From NCBI GenBank assembly GCA_963659365.1, contig CAVKTI010000040.1:1-23420 (forward strand): a stretch of 23,420 nucleotides of DNA, read 5' to 3'. Of the stretch, positions 7,820 through 15,298 are shown in pieces. Source of the DNA: W0P28-013 sp963659365. GTDB lineage: Bacteria; Bacteroidota; Bacteroidia; Bacteroidales; Paludibacteraceae. A program made the translations under genes and the position numbers. How positions within the stretch are numbered: the first letter of the stretch is position 1; each line of letters begins with the position of its first letter. Below the pieces are notes generated by a model. It had not been told where the DNA came from, did not search any database, and saw only the letters and a list, made by a program, of their open reading frames with translations.

Positions 7820-7861
7820 AACAGCAATCTCTCCACAAATGCTTGCGGAGAGATTGTTGTT
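7820..7861 (-). terminator. Terminator of the alpha-amylase gene
   Basis: A 15-bp stem, AACAGCAATCTCTCC (7820-7834) with GGAGAGATTGTTGTT (7847-7861), one mismatch or wobble. Read on the minus strand it is followed by a T run. It lies 18 bp past the amylase stop codon. Confidence 0.8.
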
Positions 7862-7878
7862 TGGGGGCGATTGTGCGG

Positions 7879-10461
7879 CTATTGTTTTACAAATTTGCCG
7901 AGGGTTTTCTGCCCATTGCCGAGGGTGGCTTGCAGCAGGTAGAGTCCTTGTTGCAGGTCGTTCACATCGATGGTGTTGCGGCTCGAGCGTGTGTCGATGC
8001 TTTCGATGAGCATGCCTGTGCAGGTGTAAATCTCGACGCGTGTTATCGTCTCGTCGCTTGCGATGTGGAGCGTGCCACGCACAGGATTCGGGTAGAGGCT
8101 GATGGTTTCGGCGCGGTCGGCCCACACATTGCTGATGGCGGTTACTTTGCAGTCAGTCAAAAGTTTTTCGGCACCGCCGCTCCACATATAGCACACATCT
8201 TCGTCGGTCCAGAGGTCGGAGGTTTGGTCTTTGTCCTTGCCAGCGTTGAAGATGAAGTTCACCTCTTTTATCGATGCATCGAATGTGTGGTAGTAGAAAC
8301 CGTCGGCATTCACATTGGTGAGTTCAGTGCCAGGCCATGTGCCCATGAGATTTGTGGTTTTTGTGCCACTGACGGTCCATGCGTAGAGATATACTTTGTC
8401 CCACGATGATGGTTTGTAGAACGATACGGTAATTGGCGTGGTTTGCGGTGCTTTGTAGGTGTATTCGTAGGTTTGCACATCTGTTTTGGTCGATGCAGTT
8501 TTTGCATAGGCTTTCAGCGTGGTTGTCCCGCTGATGGTGAATGCAGCCGAATAGGTTTTGCGTGTGCTCGACACCGTGGGGTCGCTGCCGTCGAGTGTGT
8601 AGTAGATGGTGGCCGATTCGGTGCCGCCAATAACCGACATACTGATGCTGAGTGTCGATGTTTTGAAAGTGCTTGTACCCGGTGTAACGACCAATTTCGG
8701 CGCAACTGCCGAGTTGGTTTTAATCCACATGGCGTAGCCCGTTCCCGAAGCGGCTTTGGTGTAGCCCGATTTCGACGACGACACTTTGTCGCCGAGTTCG
8801 AGTACAAGCGTGCCGTTTTTGCCTGTTACGGTGGCGCGGTAGCCGCTGGAATTGCCCTCGTCGCTCACGGCACTTTCGGAGTGAACTTGCACTGCTTTGC
8901 GTGCCAAAACCATCGGCGCAATAGCACTTTTGTACTCTTTCCAATGCGGATAGAATACGCACGGCACACCCGGCATCGACAAGATGAAAGCGTTGGCTTG
9001 CAGCACTTTGTTTTTCATTGCCGAGGTCATGGAGTTTCCAAGACCACCGAACTCGTTATTATCGCGCTGGTAGGTGTCGTGGTTGTCGATGAATGTTACC
9101 GCATATTTCGATTTGCCTGCGCCAAGCAGACCGGGTGCTTTGCAGCCAGCAAAACTGCCACTCGACAGCGAGTTGTTGAAGGCGTCGTATTTGGTGGCAA
9201 AATCGAATGTGAGCGTGTTCCAACCTGCATCGTTCAGGTAACTTTGCAAATTGGCTTGATTGCCGTCCCAGTATTCGGTTACGGAGAAATAGTTTTGCGC
9301 TGCCGAGTTGTATTCGTTCACATGCGAACCGTGGAAACCTTTGCAGTAGTCGTAGCGCCAGCCGTCGTATTTCATTTCGTATTTCATCCATTTCAGGTAG
9401 GCGCAGCACATTTCGCGTACTTTCTTTCCATCGTGATCCCAGTCGCGGGCAGCGGCGTAGTTGGCTTCGTCGCCGTAGCCATCGTCGGCAGAGCCTGTGG
9501 CAGTTCCTTTGCAAGCACCCGAGGCACTCGAATTTACCTCATCGGTTTTGCAAATCCACGATGCATCGGGAGTGAATGTGCCATAAGGGCTGAAATCGAG
9601 CGGATAGTAGTCGCACCATGTCGATTTGTTGTTGGCGTGGTTCACCACAATGTCGGCTATCACTTTGGCACCGCCAGTGTGCAGTGCATCGATGAGTGTT
9701 TCCAGTTCGGAGCGTGTGCCCCAAGCCGAGTTTTGGTTGCTATATTGCGAAGGCAGATAGCCCACACCGCCGCTCGATTTGGCCGATGGTGGCAGCCAAA
9801 TAAGGTCGAAATAGGCGGCTATTTCGGGGGTTTGTGCCAACAGTGTGGTCCACTTGGTGTTGCCGTGTTTTTTGTCGGCGTTCGAGTCCCAGTAGAAGGC
9901 TTGGAACATCACATCGGTGCATTGGCTGGGCACAGAACTGCTGTAGGTGCCTAGCTTGTATGCGCCCGAATCGTCGGGATCATCGCTGTCGCCGTCACCG
10001 CCACCGTCGCCGCCATCGCCAGAATCACCACCATCGCCAGAATCACCACCATCGCCCGAGTCGCCACCGCTGATATCTTCGCCTTTGTTGTTCGAGCAGT
10101 CGCCTGTGGCAGCACCAACATAGAGTTGGTCTGCCCCATATTTCAACTTAATGTAAAAGTCGTAGCAACCAGCCGTGGAGCAGGTGTATTGGCTACCAGA
10201 AAGGGTAATGCTCTTTGTGCTGTACGAGTCAAGTGTTACGGTCCAAGCTTCGCGGTTCTCTTTGTCGTAGAGTTGCAGGTAGTCGCCTGCTTTTAGCGGC
10301 ACATCTAATGCCATGTACTCGGTGTAATCATCTCCAGCCGTTGAAGTGCCATTTAGCGTACCTGCGTAGTAGGTTTTGCCGTTCACAAGAATGCCGTACG
10401 ATGCGGCAAACGCCCCGCCTGCGCAGAGTAACGCGACGAGAAACAGTGTGATTTTTTTCAT
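7879..10461 (-). CDS. Secreted multidomain alpha-amylase (GH13, CBM26, type IX sorting domain)
   Basis: Starch- or glycogen-degrading endo-amylase, 860 aa. Order: signal peptide (1-19, cut after AGGAFA), an N-terminal beta domain (20-125) that I cannot name, a Gly/Asp linker (about 128-166), the GH13 barrel (about 171-585), a chitobiase C-terminal-like domain with IYYTLDGSDP (586-668), a CBM26-like starch-binding module (about 674-765), and a C-terminal sorting domain with SLYPNPVRGTLHI and GLYLLQ (about 778-860). Catalytic residues are nucleophile Asp371 (GWRYDYCKG), acid/base Glu396 (SVTEYWDG) and Asp462 (FIDNHDT). The sorting domain implies export through the type IX system and display on the cell surface or release. 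The start at 10461 is set by the MKKITLFLVALL signal peptide; the open frame extends to 11025 but would then overlap fabG. It has its own promoter and terminator. Confidence 0.95.
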   Translation of the reverse strand: MKKITLFLVALLCAGGAFAASYGILVNGKTYYAGTLNGTSTAGDDYTEYMALDVPLKAGDYLQLYDKENREAWTVTLDSYSTKSITLSGSQYTCSTAGCYDFYIKLKYGADQLYVGAATGDCSNNKGEDISGGDSGDGGDSGDGGDSGDGGDGGGDGDSDDPDDSGAYKLGTYSSSVPSQCTDVMFQAFYWDSNADKKHGNTKWTTLLAQTPEIAAYFDLIWLPPSAKSSGGVGYLPSQYSNQNSAWGTRSELETLIDALHTGGAKVIADIVVNHANNKSTWCDYYPLDFSPYGTFTPDASWICKTDEVNSSASGACKGTATGSADDGYGDEANYAAARDWDHDGKKVREMCCAYLKWMKYEMKYDGWRYDYCKGFHGSHVNEYNSAAQNYFSVTEYWDGNQANLQSYLNDAGWNTLTFDFATKYDAFNNSLSSGSFAGCKAPGLLGAGKSKYAVTFIDNHDTYQRDNNEFGGLGNSMTSAMKNKVLQANAFILSMPGVPCVFYPHWKEYKSAIAPMVLARKAVQVHSESAVSDEGNSSGYRATVTGKNGTLVLELGDKVSSSKSGYTKAASGTGYAMWIKTNSAVAPKLVVTPGTSTFKTSTLSISMSVIGGTESATIYYTLDGSDPTVSSTRKTYSAAFTISGTTTLKAYAKTASTKTDVQTYEYTYKAPQTTPITVSFYKPSSWDKVYLYAWTVSGTKTTNLMGTWPGTELTNVNADGFYYHTFDASIKEVNFIFNAGKDKDQTSDLWTDEDVCYMWSGGAEKLLTDCKVTAISNVWADRAETISLYPNPVRGTLHIASDETITRVEIYTCTGMLIESIDTRSSRNTIDVNDLQQGLYLLQATLGNGQKTLGKFVKQ
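10018..10053 (-). repeat. 18-bp tandem repeat encoding the amylase Gly/Asp linker
   Basis: Two exact copies of an 18-bp unit (plus strand CCAGAATCACCACCATCG) followed by a degenerate third encode the repeated GDSGDG linker residues. Length variation by slippage in steps of six codons would keep the frame. Confidence 0.7.
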
Positions 10462-10516
10462 AGTATTAAAATTATTGTGTGAATAAAAATTTTCGTTTTT
10501 GATAGAAAACACGCCC

Positions 10517-10547
10517 CAAAGGTACAAAAAAAGTTTTTTTATGCAAA
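10517..10547 (-). promoter_or_regulatory. Alpha-amylase promoter
   Basis: On the minus strand, TTTG (10547-10544), 19 bases, then TACCTTTG (10524-10517) fits the Bacteroidota -33/-7 promoter. The leader to the ATG at 10461 would be about 50 nt. Confidence 0.7.
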
Positions 10548-10582
10548 AAAAAGTGTATTTTTTTTCAAAAAAAACACACTTT
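10545..10582 (-). terminator. fabG terminator
   Basis: On the minus strand, AAAGTGT (10582-10576) pairs with ACACTTT (10556-10550) around an extended T8/A8 stem with one mismatch. The hairpin is followed by six T. It begins 17 bp after the fabG stop and abuts the amylase promoter. Confidence 0.7.
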
Positions 10583-10598
10583 TGCTTTTGGCTGGTGG

Positions 10599-11345
10599 TT
10601 ACATGCTCATGCCGCCGCAGCAGTGTATCACCTGTCCGCTGACATAACTCGATAGGTCGCTGGCGAGGAATGTGGCGACATTGGCTACATCGTCGGGCGT
10701 GCCAGCGCGGCGCAGTGGAATAGTTTTTACCCACTGTTCGCGCACATCGTCGGGCAGTTGGCGTGTCATGTCGGTGAGAATGAAGCCTGGCGCAATACAG
10801 TTGGCGCGTATGCCGCGTGCGCCCACCTCTTTGGCTACCGATTTGGCGAGCGCAATCAAGCCTGCTTTCGAGGCGGCGTAGTTGCACTGGCCTGCGTTGC
10901 CGTTCACGCCCACCACCGAACTCATGTTGATGATGGAGCCGCCGCGTTGGCGCATCATAATGGGCGTAACAGCGTGCGTAAAGTTGAACGCCGATTTCAG
11001 ATTGACGGTCAGCACGGCGTCCCACTGTTGCTCGGTCATGCGCAGCAGCAGGCCGTCTTTGGTGATGCCCGCATTGTTTACCAGCACATCGATATGGCCG
11101 AAATCGTGGTGTATCTGCTCCACCACAGCGTGTGTGGCTTCGAAATCGGCTGCGTTCGAAGCGTAGGCGCGACAGGTTACGCCCAATGCCTCGATTTCGC
11201 TTCGGGTTTGCTCTGCCAATGCGTTGATTTCCAAGTCGGTGAAGGCGATGTCAGCCCCTTCGGCGGCAAATTTCAGTGCCACGGCCTTGCCGATGCCGCG
11301 CGCCGCCCCAGTGATAAGAGCGACCTTGTTTTGCAGTAGATTCAT
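10599..11345 (-). CDS. fabG: 3-oxoacyl-[acyl-carrier-protein] reductase FabG
   Basis: NADPH-dependent short-chain dehydrogenase that reduces 3-oxoacyl-ACP in fatty-acid elongation. It has 248 aa, the usual size. The Rossmann nucleotide-binding motif TGAARGIG is at residues 12-19, NNAG at 90-93, and the catalytic set is Asn115, Ser143, Tyr156 and Lys160 (YAASK). PGFILTDMT follows at 186-194. The C-terminus reads HCCGGMSM where E. coli FabG has HVNGGMYM, a small deviation. FabG is one of several similar reductases, so the exact substrate rests on overall resemblance. It stands alone on the minus strand, with a terminator after it; I see no clear promoter in the repeat-rich region upstream. Confidence 0.92.
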   Translation of the reverse strand: MNLLQNKVALITGAARGIGKAVALKFAAEGADIAFTDLEINALAEQTRSEIEALGVTCRAYASNAADFEATHAVVEQIHHDFGHIDVLVNNAGITKDGLLLRMTEQQWDAVLTVNLKSAFNFTHAVTPIMMRQRGGSIINMSSVVGVNGNAGQCNYAASKAGLIALAKSVAKEVGARGIRANCIAPGFILTDMTRQLPDDVREQWVKTIPLRRAGTPDDVANVATFLASDLSSYVSGQVIHCCGGMSM

Positions 11346-11666
11346 AAGTTAGTTTGTAAAGTTTATAAAGTTATAAAAGTGTGAAAGTGTGTAAAGTGTA
11401 TAAAGTTGAAAGTTTTGGTGATTTGTGGATTTGTGGATTTGGTTATTTGTTGAATCGTTGAACTGTTTCTATGTTTCTAAGTTTCTCGTGCTTCGCACTG
11501 TTTCTATGTTTTATTGAATTGTCGAATTGCTTAATCTGACAATTTGAAATCTGAAATTTGAAATTGCGGCTTTGCCGCATCACTTCTCACTTCTAACTAA
11601 AAATTCCTCACTCCTAATTCCTCACTCCTAATTTTTCACTGCTCACTGCTCACTGCTCACTGCTCA
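11346..11666. repeat. Repeat-rich intergenic region
   Basis: 320 bp with no gene. It holds nested AT-rich strings (GTTTATAAAGTTATAAAAG, TGTGGATTTGTGGATTTG, TGAAATCTGAAATTTGAAAT), a GTTTCT-rich stretch at 11473-11512 with an inverted relative at 15192-15230, the small hairpin TTGCGGCTTTGCCGCA, and a heptamer array CACTGCT (about 4.5 copies, 11637-11669) that runs up to the stop codon of the next gene. Confidence 0.75.
11473..11512 (+). repeat. Dispersed repeat, copy A
   Basis: A 40-bp stretch beginning GTTTCTAAGTTTCTCG and containing GCTTCGCACTGTTTCT. It matches the reverse complement of 15192-15230 with one gap and about four mismatches. Confidence 0.75.
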
Positions 11667-12140
11667 CTAAATTAGTGCTGCTACAAAATAGTAGATCATC
11701 AGTCCCGAGGCGATGAGTTTGGCGAGTGTGCCGCAAAGGAAGCCGACAAACGCCGCTGCGCCCGATTTTAGGGCGGCGACCATCTCTTTGCCTGCAATCA
11801 GTTCGCCGACCAGTGCGCCAAAAAATGAGCCAAGCACAATGCCCCACGGCCCGAAAAAGAAGCCCACGCACAGACCGATGGTGCTGCCCCACACGCCTGC
11901 CTTGCCGCCGCCCGACCATTTGGTGGACCACACAGGCAGCAGCGAATCGAGCAGTTGCACCACGACAACCACCGCCGCCCACACCAACAAAAATGTCAGC
12001 GAAAATGGCTCACGGCTGGTAAATTGCAACAAAAGCAGCCCCACATAACCGAGCGGCACGCCAGGGACAACAGGCACAATCGCGCCCACAAGCCCGACCA
12101 GCAGGCAAATCGCCCCAAGCACAATCAAAACAGTGTCCAT
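11667..12140 (-). CDS. DUF456 family small membrane protein
   Basis: A 157-aa very hydrophobic protein with about four or five membrane segments and many Gly residues spaced as glycine zippers (for example GSTIGLCVGFFFGPWGIVLGSFFGALVGELI). The N-terminal segment GLVGAIVPVVPGVPLGYVGLL carries the G-x-(I/L)-P-x-(L/V)-P-G pattern of the DUF456 family. The function of that family is not known to me. I chose ATG at 12140 (MDTVLIVLGAICLL) rather than the open-frame start at 12242, because the family begins with the first membrane helix and the -7 box lies between the two. Single gene on the minus strand; the stop codon lies in a heptamer repeat array. Confidence 0.85.
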   Translation of the reverse strand: MDTVLIVLGAICLLVGLVGAIVPVVPGVPLGYVGLLLLQFTSREPFSLTFLLVWAAVVVVVQLLDSLLPVWSTKWSGGGKAGVWGSTIGLCVGFFFGPWGIVLGSFFGALVGELIAGKEMVAALKSGAAAFVGFLCGTLAKLIASGLMIYYFVAALI

Positions 12141-12167
12141 CGCCAGCGGCAAAAATTGTTTGTCCGA

Positions 12168-12175
12168 CAAAGATA
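12168..12175 (-). promoter_or_regulatory. DUF456 gene promoter, -7 box
   Basis: TATCTTTG on the minus strand, 28 bp before the chosen ATG at 12140. No clear -33 TTG is seen. Its position supports the shorter start for the gene. Confidence 0.6.
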
Positions 12176-12300
12176 GCAGTTTTCTACGAAATAATTTGTA
12201 ATTTTGCACCGAAATAGTCGCAAGATACAAGTCGCAAGACACTTGATAATTGACAATGAATAGCGAATTGCGATAGTTTTAGTCAAAGTTTTAGTCAAAG

Positions 12301-12510
12301 TTAAGGGGATTTCTATAAATTGCTTTGTAGTGATTTTTGAATTTTGGGATAGCAGATGTTTGGCTTGAGCGAAAGCGCAATGCGGTGGCATTGTAATTGA
12401 GTGAAAGTCAGACAGATGCAGTCCAAAAACAAAAAGCGCACAAAAGTGTTTCGGAATCCACCATTTGTCAAACTCTTTATAAAACGGGGAATTTATAGAA
12501 GTCCCCTTAA
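12301..12510. mobile_element. MITE-like element with 21-bp terminal inverted repeats
   Basis: The left end TTAAGGGGATTTCTATAAAT (12301-12320, plus one more matching T) is the inverted complement of the right end at 12490-12510 (AATTTATAGAAGTCCCCTTA plus A), with one mismatch in 21 bp. The element is 210 bp with no complete gene, so it is non-autonomous. The outermost TTAA on both sides could be a duplicated target or part of the repeat; I cannot tell. The parent transposon family cannot be named with certainty. The right end is only five bases from the ATG of the next gene. Confidence 0.75.
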
Positions 12511-12515
12511 AAATT

Positions 12516-14132
12516 ATGGTAGAAAAGATTCAAACCTTACGCGACAGCAGTGCGGCACGCTGGACTGCGTTGTTGCTGTTGGCGCTGGCGATGTTTTGCG
12601 CCTACATTTTCATGGACATTTTGTCGCCCATCAAAGACCTGATGCAGAGCGAGCGCGGCTGGGATTCCACCGCTTTTGGCACAATGCAAGGTGCCGAAAC
12701 ATTCCTCAATGTGTTCGTCTTCTTCCTGATTTTTGCAGGAATTATTCTCGACAAAATGGGCGTGCGTTTCACGGCACTGCTTTCGGGTGCGGTGATGCTG
12801 GTTGGCGCACTCATCAAATACTTTGCCATTTCCGAAGCGTTCATCGGCAGTAGCGTCGAGGGCTGGTTCACCACGCACCTCAACTATGTGCCGCTGTTCG
12901 ACGAATTGGGCGTTTCGCCATTCTACGAAGGTATGCCTGCATCGGCCAAACTTGCCGCCATCGGATTTATGATTTTTGGTTGCGGTGCCGAAATGGGCGG
13001 CATCACCGTGTCGCGCGGCATTGTGAAGTGGTTCAAGGGGCGTGAAACCGCTCTGGCCATGGGTTCCGAAATGGCGTTGGCGCGCTTGGGTGTGGCCACT
13101 TGCATGATTTTTTCGCCGTTTTTTGCGCGCTTGGGCGGCACTGTCGATGTGTCGCGCTCGGTGGCCTTTGGCGTGGTGCTGCTCTGCATTGCGCTCATCA
13201 TGTTTGTGGTCTATTTCTTCATGGACAAAAAACTCGATGCACAAACGGGCGAGGCCGAAGAGAAAGACGATCCGTTCAAAATCAGCGACATCGGCAAAAT
13301 TCTTTCGAGTGGCGGATTTTGGCTCGTGGCACTGCTTTGCGTGCTTTACTATTCTGCCATCTTCCCTTTCCAAAAATATGCGGTGAATATGCTGCAATGC
13401 AATCTGTCGCTCTCCGTTCCCGAAGCCGATTCGTTCTGGAGTAGCAGCCAAGTTGCCATCATTCAATATGTGGTGATGTTGGTGGTTGCTATTAGCGCAT
13501 TTGCAAGCAATTTCATCAAAAATCGTTCGCTGAAATATACGCTGATGGCGGTGGCGGTAGCGGCGCTTGTGGGCTATTGCTACATGGGCTACATGCGCGG
13601 CACGGCCGAAACGATTTTTGCGGTGTTCCCGCTGCTGGCGGTGGCTATCACGCCTGTGCTTGGCAATTATGTCGATCACAAAGGCAAGGCGGCTTCGATG
13701 TTGGTTATCGGCTCGCTGCTGCTCATCTTGTGCCACCTTACATTTGCGTTTGTGTTGCCCTGCTTCAAAGGAAATGCCGTCGGTGGCGTGATGGTGGCTT
13801 ACATCACTATTTTGGTGCTTGGTGCCTCGTTCTCGCTCGTGCCAGCCGCCCTTTGGCCAAGCGTTCCGAAACTAGTGGACGAAAAAATTATCGGTTCGGC
13901 TTACGCGCTCATTTTCTGGATTCAAAATATCGGATTGTGGCTATTCCCGCTGCTCATCGGTAAAGTGCTCGATGCAACCAACGAAGGCGTTACCAATCCT
14001 CACGAATACAACTACACTTGGCCGCTCGTGATGCTGGCTGGACTGGGCATTGCGGCACTGCTGCTCGGTTTTGTGCTGAAGGCGTGGGACAAGAAAAAAG
14101 GGCTTGGTTTGGAACTGCCCAATGTGAAGTGA
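12516..14132 (+). CDS. MFS transporter, MFSD1-like
   Basis: Major facilitator superfamily permease of the inner membrane, 538 aa, about 12 membrane segments. Visible features are an N-terminal half with LDKMGVRFTALLSG (the loop 2-3 MFS motif), then VKWFKGRETALAMGSEMALARLG, a stretch resembling the W-F-K-G-(K/R)-E...G...(S/A)R-x-G segment of MFSD1-type transporters, and a second half ending in a basic tail (KAWDKKKGLGLEL). Animal MFSD1 exports dipeptides from lysosomes; whether this homologue moves peptides is inference. The ATG at 12516 begins just after the MITE-like element, so any local promoter would lie inside it; no TAnnTTTG box stands out there. The next gene starts ten bases after the stop, so the two are probably co-transcribed. 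Confidence 0.88.
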   Translation: MVEKIQTLRDSSAARWTALLLLALAMFCAYIFMDILSPIKDLMQSERGWDSTAFGTMQGAETFLNVFVFFLIFAGIILDKMGVRFTALLSGAVMLVGALIKYFAISEAFIGSSVEGWFTTHLNYVPLFDELGVSPFYEGMPASAKLAAIGFMIFGCGAEMGGITVSRGIVKWFKGRETALAMGSEMALARLGVATCMIFSPFFARLGGTVDVSRSVAFGVVLLCIALIMFVVYFFMDKKLDAQTGEAEEKDDPFKISDIGKILSSGGFWLVALLCVLYYSAIFPFQKYAVNMLQCNLSLSVPEADSFWSSSQVAIIQYVVMLVVAISAFASNFIKNRSLKYTLMAVAVAALVGYCYMGYMRGTAETIFAVFPLLAVAITPVLGNYVDHKGKAASMLVIGSLLLILCHLTFAFVLPCFKGNAVGGVMVAYITILVLGASFSLVPAALWPSVPKLVDEKIIGSAYALIFWIQNIGLWLFPLLIGKVLDATNEGVTNPHEYNYTWPLVMLAGLGIAALLLGFVLKAWDKKKGLGLELPNVK

Positions 14133-14142
14133 TTGTCCAACT

Positions 14143-14847
14143 GTGGGAACGCTCTATCTGATACCGACCGTGTTGAGCGACAGTGCGCCGCTCGCACAGG
14201 TTTTGCCCAGTGGCAACGCCGCCATCGTGGCGCAGTTGAAGCATTTCATTGTCGAAAATGTGCGCACAGCACGCCGTTTTCTGAAACAGATCGACAAAAA
14301 TATCGACATCGATGCGCTCACTTTCTACGAACTGAACCAGCACACCGACCTTGCGCAGATTGGCGGCTACCTGCGTCCGCTCGAACAGGGCGAAAACATT
14401 GGCATCATCAGCGAGGCGGGCTGCCCTGCCATAGCCGATCCTGGTGCCGATGTGGTGGCGTTGGCGCAACAGCACGGCGTGAAAGTGGTGCCGCTGGTTG
14501 GGCCGTCGAGCATACTGCTGTCGCTCATGGCAAGCGGCTTCAATGGGCAGAGTTTCGCCTTTCACGGCTATCTGCCCATCGACAAAAACGACCGCGCACA
14601 ACGGCTCAAACTGCTCGAACGGCGCATCTATACCGAAAACCAAACGCAGATTTTCATCGAAACGCCCTACCGAAACCGACAAATGGTGGACGACCTATGC
14701 CGAATACTGCAACCGCAAACAAAACTTTGCATCGCCAGCGACATCACTGGAGCCACCGAAAACATACGCACACGCACCATCGCCCACTGGAAAAAATCGC
14801 TCCCCGACATCGGCAAAGTGCCGTGTATATTCCTTATTTTCAAGTAG
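14143..14847 (+). CDS. SAM-dependent methyltransferase, tetrapyrrole methylase/RsmI-like family
   Basis: A 234-aa protein of the tetrapyrrole methylase fold. It begins GTLYLIPT like RsmI (16S rRNA C1402 2'-O-methyltransferase) and has the SAM-site segments SEAGCPAIADPG (90-101) and VPLVGPSSILLSLMASG (116-132), then FAFHGYLPI. The stretch after the first strand differs from true RsmI, which has IGNLEDIT and AAEDTR. I therefore call it a divergent member, as found beside true RsmI in Bacteroidota, without a proven substrate. The start is GTG at 14143, ten bases after the transporter stop; no in-frame ATG fits the conserved N-terminus. Second gene of a two-gene operon. Confidence 0.85.
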   Translation: MGTLYLIPTVLSDSAPLAQVLPSGNAAIVAQLKHFIVENVRTARRFLKQIDKNIDIDALTFYELNQHTDLAQIGGYLRPLEQGENIGIISEAGCPAIADPGADVVALAQQHGVKVVPLVGPSSILLSLMASGFNGQSFAFHGYLPIDKNDRAQRLKLLERRIYTENQTQIFIETPYRNRQMVDDLCRILQPQTKLCIASDITGATENIRTRTIAHWKKSLPDIGKVPCIFLIFK

Positions 14848-14901
14848 CAAGATGTGAGTAGCAAGACGAGTTTGAAAGTTTGAAAGTGTAAAAGTGCAAA
14901 A

Positions 14902-14925
14902 GTAGGGGCGCGGCATGCCACGCCC
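14902..14925. repeat. GTAGGG-type palindromic unit
   Basis: GTAGGGGCG, GGCATGCC core, then CGCCC: arms GGGCG (14906-14910) and CGCCC (14921-14925) flank the palindrome GGCATGCC. It belongs with the units at 7779-7800 and 19271-19293, which also begin GTAGGGACG. Confidence 0.6.
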
Positions 14926-15048
14926 GAGAAGTTTATAGGTGAGAGGTTATCGTTTATAGACAATTGATAATTGATAATTATTTGAAAATTGCAGCGGCGT
15001 TGAATGCGAAAATTCATAATTCTAAATTCAAAATTCTTAATTAAATGC

Positions 15049-15090
15049 GTGGCTTTTCCCCCTATCGGGGGAAACGGGAAAGGGGGCTAC
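15049..15090. repeat. GC-rich palindromic intergenic element, divergent copy
   Basis: GTGGCTTTTCCCCC, TAT, CGGGGGAAACGGGAAAGG and GGGCTAC form an imperfect hairpin related to the elements at 635-675 and 23366-23398. Its core CGGGGGAAACGGG recurs at 19572-19584. Confidence 0.6.
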
Positions 15091-15112
15091 GACCAAGAAT
15101 TAACAATAAAAA

Positions 15113-15161
15113 ATGAATAATGAATAATGAATAATGAATAATGAATAATGAATAATGAATA
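15113..15161. repeat. Heptamer tandem repeat (ATGAATA) x 7
   Basis: Seven exact copies of ATGAATA with no interruption. A single imperfect unit occurs in the matching module at about 19625-19634, so the array looks like local expansion by slippage. Confidence 0.95.
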
Positions 15162-15191
15162 ATAATGCGGCGTTGGGGCTACCGATAACCT

Positions 15192-15230
15192 GAAACACAG
15201 AAACAGTGCGCAGCGCGAGAAACTAGAAAC
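15192..15230 (-). repeat. Dispersed repeat, copy B
   Basis: GAAACACAGAAACAGTGCGC then AGCGCGAGAAACTAGAAAC, the inverted relative of 11473-11512. Confidence 0.75.
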
Positions 15231-15298
15231 AAAAATTGCGACAGCAATTTTGAGAAACAATTTGAAATTCTGAAATTTGAAATTGAATCAGCGCATCA

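Larger units (their letters stand above)
14848..15298. repeat. Mosaic intergenic repeat region
   Basis: 450 bp with no gene, built of recognisable modules. They are GTTTGAAAGTTTGAAAGTG (14870 on), a palindrome at 14902-14925, AATTGATAATTGATAATT, GCGGCGTTG then CGAAAATTCATAATTC (14994-15042), a GC-rich palindrome (15049-15090), AACAATAAAAAATGAATAA leading into a heptamer array, the dispersed repeat copy B (15192-15230), and GAAATTCTGAAATTTGAAAT before the next gene. Most recur in the same order at 19222-19700. Confidence 0.8.

Noticed and set aside
8443..9954. 503-aa plus-strand open frame opposite the amylase gene
   Set aside because: Cys/Arg/His/Val-rich antisense shadow with no domain or signal.
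7879..11025. Amylase frame open to 11025, giving a 1048-aa protein
   Set aside because: The upstream 188 codons overlap fabG on the same strand, and a clear signal peptide starts at 10461 behind a promoter and the fabG terminator.
12537..13736. 399-aa minus-strand open frame opposite the MFS gene
   Set aside because: His/Gln/Arg-rich shadow of a membrane protein gene; no recognisable family.
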